The translations under genes and the position numbers were made by a program. This document shows positions 29,480 through 38,262 of a DNA stretch of 64,000 bases, piece after piece (positions within the stretch are counted from its first letter, which is position 1; each line of letters opens with the position of its first letter). Origin of the DNA: Ketobacter sp964016105 (lineage in GTDB: Bacteria; Pseudomonadota; Gammaproteobacteria; Pseudomonadales; Ketobacteraceae); the NCBI GenBank assembly GCA_964016105.1, contig CAXHEX010000025.1, positions 4,208 through 68,207 on the forward strand, in the 5' to 3' direction. Under the pieces are notes generated by a model. The model searched no databases and was not told the DNA's origin. It worked only from the letters and a program-made list of their open reading frames with translations.

Positions 29480-29500
29480 CCACAATATTGATTATTGTGG
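29480..29500. repeat. Perfect 8-bp inverted repeat between clpS and cspD
   Basis: Arms CCACAATA (29480-29487) and TATTGTGG (29493-29500) are separated by TTGAT. There is no T-run, so an operator is more likely than a terminator. It lies about 140 nt upstream of cspD and 105 nt upstream of clpS, in the shared promoter region. Confidence 0.6.
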
Positions 29501-29640
29501 ACTGTGTTTAACAAAAGTTAACACAAAACGCATCCGCGAAGTACATTTCATTCATTTTGTACAACGCAGGTTAAAAATAATAACAATTGACTTATGGCTA
29601 CCAACTTATAAAAGGTAGTCCCAACAGAAGGACTTGAGTT

Positions 29641-29949
29641 ATGGCAACCGGGAAAGTGAAATGGTTCAATAACGCCAAGGGTTACGGCTTCATCCGGCCT
29701 GACACCGGTGGAGAAGATCTCTTTGTTCACTATTCGTACATCTGCATGGAAGGTTACAGAAGCCTCAAAGCGGGGCAGCAAGTGACCTACGACGTCAGAG
29801 AAGCGCCTAAAGGACTTCATGCCGTTAATATCGGTATTGTTGGTCTGGAGCAAAATCAAACCTCCCAAGAGGAAACCGAAAGCGTGAATGCCGTACTCAA
29901 CAGTAAACCTGTTGAGTTACAGGATACACTTCACGCCGCTGCAGTTTAA
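29641..29949 (+). CDS. cspD: Cold-shock domain protein, CspD type
   Basis: A single cold-shock OB domain occupies residues 1-67, with RNP1 KGYGFIRP and RNP2 LFVHYS. A 35-residue Glu/Ser-rich tail (QNQTSQEETESVNAV) of unknown role follows. CspD of E. coli inhibits replication by binding single-stranded DNA in stationary phase. The position beside clpS/clpA matches cspD in many gammaproteobacteria. The purine-rich AGAAGGACTTGAGTT before the ATG provides the ribosome site. Confidence 0.93.
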   Translation: MATGKVKWFNNAKGYGFIRPDTGGEDLFVHYSYICMEGYRSLKAGQQVTYDVREAPKGLHAVNIGIVGLEQNQTSQEETESVNAVLNSKPVELQDTLHAAAV

Positions 29950-29961
29950 GTATCTAAACGC

Positions 29962-29997
29962 GATAACTGGTCACTTTTTGGTGACAATTTTGTTATC
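29962..29997 (+). terminator. Stem-loop just after cspD
   Basis: Outer arms GATAAC and GTTATC enclose inner arms GTCAC and GTGAC around a TTTTTG loop. It begins 12 nt after the cspD stop. No T-run follows, so it may be a 3'-end-stabilising hairpin instead of a classical terminator. Confidence 0.5.
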
Positions 29998-30548
29998 CCG
30001 ATAGAGCATAAACTGTTCGGTTTGCGACTGGACGGTGTGGTGCCGCTTTGTTTTCAGCTGAGCCAGTGATTATAAAGCGGCCGCGCATAACTACAGACGT
30101 TCACGCTACATGGCTTGGACACAGTTCGAACTTGGGTTGAACTTCGGTTGGACTTGGGTTGAATGTTGTTTGAGCTTGGTAGGAATACAGTTTGAACGTG
30201 AGCAGACCGTTTTTGAGAGGCAGCCTGCTTTAAACAGGGTAGTGACAATGATCTACCAGTTGCCTATGTGCGTAACAAATGCGCCACCAAAACCAGAGCA
30301 CCCTCCAAGGTGGCTTTAGTGGCGGTGCCTGTAATGTACTGCCTGTAACATAGAAGGTAGCAGATCATTGATCAAAGACCGCTGCTGCCAGCGTGTGCGA
30401 AATGAAACAGCGCTCTTATATTTTTGTAGCCCCTATCGTATTTACCTCCCTGTTTTCATAAAATCACCCACCAAGCCAGAAAACTATACCGAGCAAGAAA
30501 CTTCCATACCTGGCGAGTTCTAAATTACCCTACCCACTAAAGCTGACT
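29998..30548. other. 551-nt stretch without a supported gene
   Basis: Between the cspD stem-loop and rluE neither strand offers a convincing gene. The two short open frames here (30110-30319 plus, 30054-30248 minus) run over the 11-bp array and have no family resemblance or ribosome site. A GCCACC/GGTGGC repeat pair around 30291-30316 could form a hairpin. In Pseudomonas, as I recall, icd and idh occupy this interval; they are absent here. Confidence 0.6.
30109..30196. repeat. Eight tandem 11-bp degenerate repeats, consensus about CTTGGGTTGAA
   Basis: Units begin at 30109, 30120, 30131, 30142, 30153, 30164, 30175 and 30186 with no gaps. The best copies are CTTGGGTTGAA (30131 and 30153) and CTTCGGTTGGA (30142). 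Edge copies such as CACAGTTCGAA and TACAGTTTGAA are more diverged. The 11-bp period is close to one helical turn and shifts reading frame each unit, so this is non-coding repetition. Confidence 0.7.
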
Positions 30549-31208
30549 ATGCCCAACAAACTTGATCTTGATAACCAGATATTGCTTTTCAACAAACCTT
30601 TCCGAGTGCTGTCCCAGTTTTCACCCCATGAAGAGAAAGAAACATTGGCAAGTTTTATTAAAATTCCCAAGATCTACCCTGCGGGCAGACTGGACTATGA
30701 TTCGGAAGGCTTGCTTTTACTCACCGGTAACGGCCCATTGCAGCACCATTTATCCAACCCGAAACATAAACAACCAAAAAGCTATTGGGTGCAAGTAGAA
30801 GGTGACATCAGTGAAAAAGCCCTACGCCAGCTTACTGAAGGCGTTAACCTAAAAGATGGAATCACTCTACCTGCAGAAGCCAGACAGATACCAGAACCGG
30901 AAAATTTATGGTCGCGCCAACCGCCCATCAGAGAACGAGCCAACATACCCACCAGCTGGATTAAGCTGGTCATAAAAGAAGGTAAAAACAGACAGGTTAG
31001 ACGCATGACCGCTGCGGTAGGATTTCCGACACTGCGTTTAATTCGCTGCCAAATTGGCCCATACAAACTGACACAACTAAGACCTGGCGAGAGCAGAATC
31101 GAAGCTATTGATGCAAGCTTATTGCCGCCAAAAAAATGGCCACCTGGGAGAAAAACCGCAGAGGCGAGAAAACGCCCCAGTAGAAATAATAAAACACGCC
31201 GCAGTTAG
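30549..31208 (+). CDS. rluE: 23S rRNA pseudouridine(2457) synthase, RluE type
   Basis: This is a RsuA/RluE-family pseudouridine synthase without an S4 domain. The catalytic motif GRLDYDSEGLLLLTG holds the active-site Asp. Further conserved are SYWVQVEGDISEKAL and EGKNRQVRRMTAAVGFPTLRLIR. A basic Lys/Arg-rich tail ends the 219 residues. Its stop overlaps the convergent moaE stop by 4 nt. RluE versus RluB/RsuA is chosen from the missing S4 domain and the nudJ-mnmA neighbourhood. Confidence 0.88.
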   Translation: MPNKLDLDNQILLFNKPFRVLSQFSPHEEKETLASFIKIPKIYPAGRLDYDSEGLLLLTGNGPLQHHLSNPKHKQPKSYWVQVEGDISEKALRQLTEGVNLKDGITLPAEARQIPEPENLWSRQPPIRERANIPTSWIKLVIKEGKNRQVRRMTAAVGFPTLRLIRCQIGPYKLTQLRPGESRIEAIDASLLPPKKWPPGRKTAEARKRPSRNNKTRRS

Positions 31209-31669
31209 TTTTTATTCCAGCTGTCCCTGGCCTTTTGATCTGATAACTTGGCTTCAACCCAGCGACATTCGCTATCGCTCACCTGCTCTTTCTTCCAAAA
31301 CGGTGCTTCTGTTTTGAGAAAATCCATTATAAATTCCGCAGAGCTGAAAGCCGCTGCCCTATGCTGGGAAGCAACTGCCACCAACACAATTTGCTCCGTG
31401 TTTAACAGCTTGCCCACTCGGTGGATTAGAGTGACCGCTTCAATGGGCCAGCGCTCCCGGGCTCGGTGTACAATCGCAGCCAAGGATTTTTCCGTCATGG
31501 CGGGATAATGTTCCAGCTCTAAACCTTGAATTGAGCCGGAATCATTAAAATCTCGCACCAATCCGGTAAACAAGACAATGGCGCCAGACTTGGGACACCG
31601 CTGCCTTAAAGCTTCATATTCCTTGGCCACGTCAAAATCCGATTCCTGAACACCAATTTGGTCCAGCAT
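31205..31669 (-). CDS. moaE: Molybdopterin synthase catalytic subunit
   Basis: MoaE with thiocarboxylated MoaD converts precursor Z (cPMP) to molybdopterin. Conserved segments are GAIVLFTGLVRDFN, LELEHYPAMTEKSL, HRVGKLLNTEQIVLVAVAS and KTEAPFWKKE, the last holding the active-site Lys. The length is 154 residues. It closes the moaC-moaD-moaE operon. moaA and moaB are not in the window. Confidence 0.95.
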   Translation of the reverse strand: MLDQIGVQESDFDVAKEYEALRQRCPKSGAIVLFTGLVRDFNDSGSIQGLELEHYPAMTEKSLAAIVHRARERWPIEAVTLIHRVGKLLNTEQIVLVAVASQHRAAAFSSAEFIMDFLKTEAPFWKKEQVSDSECRWVEAKLSDQKARDSWNKN

Positions 31670-31673
31670 CAGA

Positions 31674-31925
31674 TTAACCTCCAGTTACTGGTGGGAAAAA
31701 TGCCAATTCGTCGCCGTCTTCAACGGTGGTTTCCAGGGTAGCCATCTCTTGATTAACCGCCACCAAAATATCGCTATCCGACAGCACGGACTCAAAGGGT
31801 TCTCCCTTTTGCTGGAGCAAACTTCTGATCAACCCCACATTCACTTCCCCCTCGGGTAGCTCCAGCTGCGCCTCACTCACCCCCAGCTGATCTCTTACTC
31901 GTGCAAAGAACAATACGTTGATCAA
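31674..31925 (-). CDS. moaD: Molybdopterin synthase sulfur carrier subunit
   Basis: This ubiquitin-like sulfur carrier ends in the obligatory Gly-Gly (FFPPVTGG). The start is TTG at 31925 with AGGTG 8 nt upstream; an in-frame stop lies just above it, so no longer form is possible. It gives MINVLFFARVRDQLG, typical of MoaD. The length is 83 residues. The moaE start is 4 nt downstream. Confidence 0.94.
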   Translation of the reverse strand: MINVLFFARVRDQLGVSEAQLELPEGEVNVGLIRSLLQQKGEPFESVLSDSDILVAVNQEMATLETTVEDGDELAFFPPVTGG

Positions 31926-31943
31926 ATTATTTCACCTAACTTG

Positions 31944-32420
31944 CTAGTCTGCTTGCCAGTGACCACTTTTACCACCCTGTTTTTCCAACAACCGAACCGA
32001 CTCCACCACCATACCCTTGTCCACGGCCTTACACATGTCGTAGACCGTTAATGCCGCCACTGAAGCCGCCGTTAGGGCTTCCATTTCAACACCGGTTTTG
32101 CCTGCCAATTTGCAGGTTGCGAGGACGTGAATCTGGCTGTTTTCACTATCGGCTTCCAACTCCACTTTCACCGAAGTCAACATTAACGGGTGGCAAAGAG
32201 GGATCAAATCTGCCGTTTTTTTTGCTGCCTGAATACCCGCAATCCTGGCAACGGCGAGCACATCCCCTTTACTGTGACGGCCTTCGCTAATCATGGCCAG
32301 GGTTTCGGGCAACATGGTGATCCTGGCTTCTGCTGTGGCTTGGCGAGACGTCACCTGCTTTGCGGTAACATCCACCATCTGTGCCCTGCCCTGGTCATCC
32401 AGATGCGTAAACTGAGTCAT
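31944..32420 (-). CDS. moaC: Cyclic pyranopterin monophosphate synthase
   Basis: MoaC converts the MoaA product into cPMP. Signatures are QAAKKTADLIPLCHPLMLTSV and GKTGVEMEALTAASVAALTVYDMCKAVDKGM. The ATG at 32420 gives MTQFTHLDDQGRAQMVDV and 158 residues; the frame is open 11 codons further but this start matches the family. It heads moaCDE, which feeds molybdenum enzymes such as IorAB at the left end. Confidence 0.95.
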   Translation of the reverse strand: MTQFTHLDDQGRAQMVDVTAKQVTSRQATAEARITMLPETLAMISEGRHSKGDVLAVARIAGIQAAKKTADLIPLCHPLMLTSVKVELEADSENSQIHVLATCKLAGKTGVEMEALTAASVAALTVYDMCKAVDKGMVVESVRLLEKQGGKSGHWQAD

Positions 32421-32558
32421 ATTGGGTCCAGTGAAAATTAATGCCGCAGACAATTGATTCTACAGACACAAGTAAATTTTTGACGGCGAATTACAACCTG
32501 AAATCCATAGGATAGGGTAAGAATCCGCCAAACTTTAGGACAATATAACCAAAGCCCA

Positions 32559-33296
32559 ATGGAAAAGAAAACCGCCTTCTATCTTGGCTATGAAATAAAC
32601 GAGCCGCTTCGATCACGGATTATTGAAACCATCGCCCGGATTAATGCAGGGGGAAGCACGGACAAGCTCAGCAGCTATGCCGCGGACACCCTTATAGATA
32701 TCACCAATTCCGGCTTTCTCGCCTATTACGACACCCCCACCTCGCTGGTGAAGCTATCCTCCACCACCAAGCGAGCCACGGATGCGGGTGTCCATACCGT
32801 GCAAAAGGCCATTCAGATGGTGATTCGGAAGCTCATCAAAAAACGATCAATTGATGACCTGAAAAACCTGGCATTTAATTTGTCCCACTTGATCTGTCTG
32901 AACAACGACAACCCCTCTGATACCTATGCCTGCTTTCGGATCCCCAAATCCTTATACGACAAAGCCCAAGGGGTGATCGTAAAAGTACAAAACGACCCCA
33001 ACCCCGACCTTTATCGGCATGAAATCATAGAAACCATAGAAGATATGATTGGAGTGGGTATAGATATGTTCTATACACGTCCCGTGAGTCAGGCCAACAT
33101 CGGCAAACTCACCAGAAAAGCCGCAGATGTGAGCATGGGCGGCGTCCAGAAAGGCATAAATGGCGTAATAAACAGACTGTTTCGCAACATGGACCACGAA
33201 GAATTAACAACCTTGAGTCACTATTTGTCCACCTTACTCCATTCCAACGTGTCCACCTACTACAGGGTCCAGCAAGCGGCAAGTGAGCAGCCCTAA
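32559..33296 (+). CDS. Uncharacterised helical protein built of two homologous halves
   Basis: The 245-residue soluble protein has no signal peptide or membrane segment. Residues about 50-113 and 168-232 are related: TKRATDAGVHTVQKAIQMVI aligns with TRKAADVSMGGVQKGINGVI, and LKNLAFNLSHLI with LTTLSHYLSTLL. So it is an internal duplication of an approximately 100-residue helical module. No catalytic residues stand out and I do not recognise the family. It is divergent from moaC and followed after 77 nt by the nudJ-type gene. Confidence 0.65.
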   Translation: MEKKTAFYLGYEINEPLRSRIIETIARINAGGSTDKLSSYAADTLIDITNSGFLAYYDTPTSLVKLSSTTKRATDAGVHTVQKAIQMVIRKLIKKRSIDDLKNLAFNLSHLICLNNDNPSDTYACFRIPKSLYDKAQGVIVKVQNDPNPDLYRHEIIETIEDMIGVGIDMFYTRPVSQANIGKLTRKAADVSMGGVQKGINGVINRLFRNMDHEELTTLSHYLSTLLHSNVSTYYRVQQAASEQP

Positions 33297-33373
33297 AAAA
33301 TAACAAGATTAGTTGGGATCAGGGTTAATTTTGGGTAGAATTGCGCGTTCTTTGCCAATAACCATTCAATTAT

Positions 33374-33826
33374 ATGATCTGGACACCCCACGCAACCGTT
33401 GCCACTGTCGTTGAGCAGGATGGCAAATTCCTGCTGGTCGATGAAATCATCGACGGCGCACGGGTGCTAAATCAGCCCGCAGGCCATGTGGAGAAAGGCG
33501 AATCCATCCTCGATGCCGCTGTAAGGGAAACCCTTGAGGAAACCGGTTGGCATGTCAAACCCACCCACCTGGTGGGAGTTTACACCTACACAGCCCCCAA
33601 CGATGTTACCTACTACCGCTTCTGCTTCGCTGCAGATGCCGGTCACTTGGATGAACAGGCCACCTTGGACGAAGGCATTGTTGGTCCTGTCTGGCTCACT
33701 GAAGAAGACATTCGAAGAGCAGAGTCTCAGTGGCGCAGCCCGCTTCTTATCCGCTGTATTGAAGATTTCATAAAGGGAAAACGTTACCCCCTGGACCTGA
33801 TTTATGAGCATGCTCAGGAATCTTGA
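33374..33826 (+). CDS. nudJ: Nudix hydrolase, NudJ type (phosphatase for thiamine/nucleoside pyrophosphates)
   Basis: The Nudix box GX5EX7REUXEEXGU is intact: GHVEKGESILDAAVRETLEE followed by TGW. In E. coli nudJ (ymfB) also precedes mnmA, and the protein starts WTPHATVATVVEQDGKFLLV as NudJ does. The length is 150 residues. It lies 3 nt upstream of mnmA, so the two are co-translated or at least co-transcribed. The exact substrate (HMP-PP, thiamine-PP or nucleotides) is inferred from the family. Confidence 0.9.
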   Translation: MIWTPHATVATVVEQDGKFLLVDEIIDGARVLNQPAGHVEKGESILDAAVRETLEETGWHVKPTHLVGVYTYTAPNDVTYYRFCFAADAGHLDEQATLDEGIVGPVWLTEEDIRRAESQWRSPLLIRCIEDFIKGKRYPLDLIYEHAQES

Positions 33827-33829
33827 CCC

Positions 33830-34954
33830 ATGACCCATCACGCAGATAAGAAAGTTATTGTAGGTATGTCTGGAGGTGTTGATTCTTCGGTAACGGCCTA
33901 TCTGCTGATGCAACAGGGTTATCAAGTGGAAGGCCTGTTCATGAAGAATTGGGATGAGGATGACGGTACCGAGTATTGCACAGCTATGGTCGATCTGGCG
34001 GATGCGCAACAGGTGGCAGATACCCTGGGTATTCACCTCCACACCGCAAACTTTGCTGCCGAATACTGGGATCGGGTATTCGAGCATTTTATAGACGAAT
34101 ATAGCGCTGGGCGCACACCAAACCCTGACATCTTATGTAATAAAGAGGTCAAATTCCGAGCCTTTCTCGATTATGCTCTGACCTTGGGTGCAGATTACAT
34201 CGCCACAGGGCATTATGCCCGCCGCAGCGATCCCATGGCTGTACAAAGCACCCAACGGGCAGCCCTCTTAAAAGGAAAAGACCAGAATAAAGATCAAAGT
34301 TATTTTTTACATGCCGTAAATGGCGAACAACTGGCACGTACGTTGTTCCCCCTGGGTGAAATGGAGAAATCCGAAGTGCGTCGCATTGCCGCCGCCCAGG
34401 GTTTCGACAATCATGATAAAAAAGACAGTACCGGCATCTGTTTTATCGGAGAAAGACGCTTCAAAGATTTTCTGGAACAATACATCCCTGCAAACCCAGG
34501 CAAAATCGTAACGGAAACGGGAGAGGTTATTGGCGATCATCAAGGACTCATGTTCTATACCATTGGCCAGCGTCAGGGCCTGGGTATTGGCGGGATGGCA
34601 AATAAAACTGAGTCTGCCTGGTACGTGTTGGCCAAGGACCTGGATAACAACCGGTTACTGGTGGGGCAAGGAACCGACCATCCACTACTCTTTACTGATC
34701 ATTTAAGTACGGAAACTGAAGTGAACTGGGTTACACAACTCCCCAACTTTCCCTTGCGCTGTAAAGCAAAAACCCGCTACCGCCAGCCAGACCAAAACTG
34801 CGAAGTATCTCAGCTGGCCGATGGCAGTCTATCGGTTTCGTTCGAAACCCCGCAACGGGCCATAACCCCCGGTCAATCCGTGGTATTTTATAACAACGAA
34901 GAATGCCTGGGCGGAGCAGTAATTCAACGTACTTGGAACGAATTTGGGAGCTAG
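33830..34954 (+). CDS. mnmA: tRNA-specific 2-thiouridylase MnmA
   Basis: MnmA adenylates and thiolates U34 of tRNA-Lys, Glu and Gln using sulfur from TusE. The PP-loop is GMSGGVDSSVTAYLL. The two catalytic cysteines lie in NPDILCNKEVKF and DSTGICFIGERRF. The length is 374 residues. Together with tusDCBE at 10.5-11.9 kb, all relay components except TusA and IscS are in this window. Confidence 0.97.
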   Translation: MTHHADKKVIVGMSGGVDSSVTAYLLMQQGYQVEGLFMKNWDEDDGTEYCTAMVDLADAQQVADTLGIHLHTANFAAEYWDRVFEHFIDEYSAGRTPNPDILCNKEVKFRAFLDYALTLGADYIATGHYARRSDPMAVQSTQRAALLKGKDQNKDQSYFLHAVNGEQLARTLFPLGEMEKSEVRRIAAAQGFDNHDKKDSTGICFIGERRFKDFLEQYIPANPGKIVTETGEVIGDHQGLMFYTIGQRQGLGIGGMANKTESAWYVLAKDLDNNRLLVGQGTDHPLLFTDHLSTETEVNWVTQLPNFPLRCKAKTRYRQPDQNCEVSQLADGSLSVSFETPQRAITPGQSVVFYNNEECLGGAVIQRTWNEFGS

Positions 34955-34958
34955 TCTG

Positions 34959-35594
34959 TTGAGACATAAAGAAGAAGAAAAAGCCATCGCATTGGCGGGG
35001 TTATTCCAGTCTGCGGCTTTGGTTCAACAAATCGCTCGTACAGGTGTGGTAAAGGACGACGCCTTTTCAGCCATGCTAGAAAGTATTTTTGTGCTGGACC
35101 CCGGTTCAGTGGAAGAAGTATATGGAGGCATCAAAGGGGTGAGCCTCGGTGTGGATGCGCTACTCCTGGTGTTGCAGCAAAAAGAAAGCGCCCGTTATTC
35201 CGACTCCATTCGCTATACCATTGGCATGCTCCATGTGGAAAAAATGTTGCGCCGAAATGAAGATATCAATAGCGTGCTGCGTTCGAGACTAGAGCAAATA
35301 ACCAATCAATTGGGTCACTTTGACGGCGTAACCAGCTCCGCAGTGGTGACCAAACTCAACGACCTATACTTGGATACCCTGGCTAAATTCAAGTTTCGCA
35401 TACAAGTGAACGGTGATCCTGAGAACCTGAAAATAGAAGAGAATGCCGCTAAGATTCGCGCCATATTGTTAGCCGGTGTTCGCTCCGCCATGTTGTGGCG
35501 TCAACTGGGCGGATCACGTCTGCAATTTGCTTTCGGTAAACGCCGACTGATCAAAGCCCTGGAAGATTTGCAAAAAGAAACTCAGCTTTCCTAA
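34959..35594 (+). CDS. hflD: High frequency lysogenization protein HflD homologue
   Basis: This all-helical membrane-associated protein always found between mnmA and purB has LAGLFQSAALVQQIARTG near the N-terminus and RSAMLWRQLGGSRLQFAFGK near the C-terminus. No ATG is available; TTG at 34959 has GGGAG 8 nt upstream and lies 4 nt past the mnmA stop. An upstream TTG at 34944 would overlap mnmA. In E. coli HflD affects phage lambda CII; its general role is unclear. The length is 211 residues from the chosen start. Confidence 0.88.
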   Translation: MRHKEEEKAIALAGLFQSAALVQQIARTGVVKDDAFSAMLESIFVLDPGSVEEVYGGIKGVSLGVDALLLVLQQKESARYSDSIRYTIGMLHVEKMLRRNEDINSVLRSRLEQITNQLGHFDGVTSSAVVTKLNDLYLDTLAKFKFRIQVNGDPENLKIEENAAKIRAILLAGVRSAMLWRQLGGSRLQFAFGKRRLIKALEDLQKETQLS

Positions 35595-35638
35595 CTTAAT
35601 TTGAACACTCTATACCAGCAACCATTGAGGAAACCACC

Positions 35639-37006
35639 ATGGAATTGAACGCCCTAACCGCCATCTCGCCCGTAGACGGACGTTATGGCAGTAAAACCCA
35701 ATCGCTTCGTTCCATATTTAGTGAGTTTGGCTTAACCCGCTTTAGGGTGCTGGTGGAAATTCGCTGGCTACAACAACTGTCCAACCACGAAGCCATAGCG
35801 GAAGTACCGGCTTTTTCTGATGCCACCAATCAGCAGCTCAATGGCATCACCGATGAATTCAATGTAGAAGATGCTCAGCGCATCAAAGATATTGAGCGCA
35901 CCACCAACCATGACGTGAAAGCGGTGGAGTATTTTCTCAAAGAGAAAATCGCCGGCAACCCCGAGCTGGAGGCAGTAAGTGAATTTATTCACTTCGCTTG
36001 TACTTCTGAAGACATCAACAACCTTTCTCACGGCCTAATGCTGCACACTGGGTTGGAACAGGTTTTAATCCCCACGCTGGAAAACGTGGTAAATGCCATC
36101 ACAAATTTGGCCCACGCTTACGCGGACATGCCCATTCTTTCCCGTACCCATGGCCAAACCGCTTCACCTTCCACCATGGGTAAGGAAATGGCCAACGTGG
36201 TGGCACGACTTCGACGTCAGTTGGAGCAAATCAAGTCCACTCCGATTTTGGGAAAAATCAACGGTGCCGTAGGCAACTACAACGCCCACATCAGCGCTTA
36301 TCCCGAAATTGACTGGGCCGAAAACGCGCAAAACTTTGTCACCAGTTTAGGGTTGCGCTGGAACCCCTATACCACCCAAATCGAACCCCACGACTACATA
36401 GCAGACCTGTTCGACGCCCTGTGCCGGTTCAATACCATCTTAATCGACTTCGATCGTGATGTTTGGGGATACATCTCTCTGGGCTACTTCAAGCAAAAAA
36501 CCATTGCCGGCGAGATTGGATCCTCAACCATGCCCCACAAAGTGAATCCCATTGATTTTGAGAATTCGGAAGGCAACCTGGGCATTGCAAATGCCATCAT
36601 GACGCACTTAAGCCAGAAGCTACCCATTTCCCGCTGGCAGCGCGATCTAACGGATTCCACCGTGTTACGAAACCTAGGCGTAGGTTTTGCCCACAGCCTT
36701 ATCGCTTACGAAGCGTCACTCAAAGGCATCAGCAAGCTGGAAATTAATGAACAAAGACTGGCTCAGGATCTGGATGCTGCCTGGGAAGTGCTGGCGGAAC
36801 CCATTCAAACAGTTATGCGCCGCTACGGCATTGAAAAACCCTATGAAAAACTGAAAGAACTGACACGGGGTAAAGCCATCACCCAACCGGCTCTGGCGCA
36901 ATTTATCGATGGCCTGGCTATCCCCGAAGAGGAAAAAGTGCGTCTAAAAGCGCTTTCTCCCGCGTCTTATATTGGTAATGCGGTTCAGCAGGCAAAAGAC
37001 ATTTAG
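35639..37006 (+). CDS. purB: Adenylosuccinate lyase
   Basis: PurB catalyses two fumarate-releasing steps of purine synthesis (SAICAR to AICAR, adenylosuccinate to AMP). The superfamily signature SSTMPHKVNPIDFENSEGN is present, as are SRTHGQTASPSTMGKE and HFACTSEDINNLSH. The N-terminus MELNALTAISPVDGRYGSKT is standard. At 455 residues it is complete. The next gene starts 1 nt after the stop. Confidence 0.98.
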   Translation: MELNALTAISPVDGRYGSKTQSLRSIFSEFGLTRFRVLVEIRWLQQLSNHEAIAEVPAFSDATNQQLNGITDEFNVEDAQRIKDIERTTNHDVKAVEYFLKEKIAGNPELEAVSEFIHFACTSEDINNLSHGLMLHTGLEQVLIPTLENVVNAITNLAHAYADMPILSRTHGQTASPSTMGKEMANVVARLRRQLEQIKSTPILGKINGAVGNYNAHISAYPEIDWAENAQNFVTSLGLRWNPYTTQIEPHDYIADLFDALCRFNTILIDFDRDVWGYISLGYFKQKTIAGEIGSSTMPHKVNPIDFENSEGNLGIANAIMTHLSQKLPISRWQRDLTDSTVLRNLGVGFAHSLIAYEASLKGISKLEINEQRLAQDLDAAWEVLAEPIQTVMRRYGIEKPYEKLKELTRGKAITQPALAQFIDGLAIPEEEKVRLKALSPASYIGNAVQQAKDI

Positions 37007-37007
37007 C

Positions 37008-38168
37008 ATGGATCCATTGGCGGGGCTTTCCATTGACACTTTTTTAAAAGAGTACTGGCAGAAAAAGCCCTTGCTGATCCGTGAGGGTCTATCCGGTGTG
37101 AATGGTTTAATTGAGCCCGATGAGCTAGCGGGGCTGGCCCTTGAAGATGCGGTGGAATCCCGCATCATGGTGGAGCACAGCCCCAGCAACTGGGAAGTAC
37201 TACGGGGCCCCTTCCAGGAAGACACCTTCAAAAACCTGCCACAAACCCACTGGACTTTGCTGATTCAGGCGTTGGATCATCACATTCCAGCGGTGGCAGA
37301 TATCTTAGATTTTTTTGATTTCCTACCCAGTTGGCGAGTGGACGACATCATGGCCAGCTATGCCCCTCCAGGCGGTAGTGTGGGCCCCCACTATGATTAC
37401 TACGACGTATTTCTCGTTCAGGCTCAAGGCCAACGCCATTGGCAAATCGGCCAGCTATGCGATGACACCACTCCCTTACTGGACAATTCCGACGTCAGGA
37501 TACTGTCCAATTTTGAGTGCTGTGAAGAGTACACATTGAACCCGGGAGACATTTTGTACTTGCCCCCCGGTGTAGCCCACCACGGTGTGGCCGTGGACAA
37601 TTGTATGACTTTGTCCGTGGGGTTTCGAGCCGATACGGAACAAGAGCTATTAAGCGAATACTGCCATTATCTTGAAGACAAGCTCGATGGAAGCCTGCGT
37701 TATCAGGATCCTGAACTGGAACCCCAGACGAATTCTGGCTGGATATCAGAACCGGCCATTGACCGCATCAGCCACATTCTGCAAAAACAGGTGAGTGACC
37801 GAGACAACATAAAACAATGGCTGGGGGAATACTTGTCCCAAACCAAGTATCTTGATGATCCCAAGCCGCCCCAAATCCTTTACACGGAAAACGACGTGCA
37901 AAGCCTGCTTAACCAGCACCACCCCATGCGCAGAGACGAATCCAGTCGCTTCCTTTATACCGGGCAGGCCCATCAGCCATCACAATTTTTCGTTAACGGC
38001 AGCGCTCTTCCTGCACAGGAATCGGCTATACCCCTGATTCTCTATCTGTGTGGACAACGGCAATTTCCCAGCATCGAGCTAGCCCAACTGGCCAAAAATC
38101 CCAGGGAGTTGCAACTTCTGGCCCATCTACTCAATACCGGTGCACTGTATTTGCCAGATGACGATTGA
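37008..38168 (+). CDS. roxA: 50S ribosomal protein L16 arginine hydroxylase (JmjC, RoxA/YcfD)
   Basis: This Fe(II)/2-oxoglutarate oxygenase in E. coli hydroxylates Arg81 of ribosomal protein L16. The metal site is the HxD of GPHYDYYDVFLVQAQGQRHW and the distal His in PPGVAHHGVAVDN. The ATG at 37008 is 1 nt after the purB stop; the longer open frame overlaps purB. The C-terminal winged-helix-like domain is present. The length is 386 residues, close to YcfD (373). It is also called PA2630-neighbour cupin in pseudomonads, where it follows purB. Confidence 0.92.
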   Translation: MDPLAGLSIDTFLKEYWQKKPLLIREGLSGVNGLIEPDELAGLALEDAVESRIMVEHSPSNWEVLRGPFQEDTFKNLPQTHWTLLIQALDHHIPAVADILDFFDFLPSWRVDDIMASYAPPGGSVGPHYDYYDVFLVQAQGQRHWQIGQLCDDTTPLLDNSDVRILSNFECCEEYTLNPGDILYLPPGVAHHGVAVDNCMTLSVGFRADTEQELLSEYCHYLEDKLDGSLRYQDPELEPQTNSGWISEPAIDRISHILQKQVSDRDNIKQWLGEYLSQTKYLDDPKPPQILYTENDVQSLLNQHHPMRRDESSRFLYTGQAHQPSQFFVNGSALPAQESAIPLILYLCGQRQFPSIELAQLAKNPRELQLLAHLLNTGALYLPDDD

Positions 38169-38262
38169 GCCCCCTCCCGTAAAGAGACCCACCCCATAGC
38201 CCCTGAAATATGCCATATCGGTGTTAAACTTAACTGAGGCGAGTCGCACAGGTAAGGCAACC

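Noticed and set aside
30054..30319. Short open frames on both strands in the cspD-rluE gap
   Set aside because: Both run through the 11-bp tandem array, whose period shifts frame, and have no ribosome site or family resemblance.
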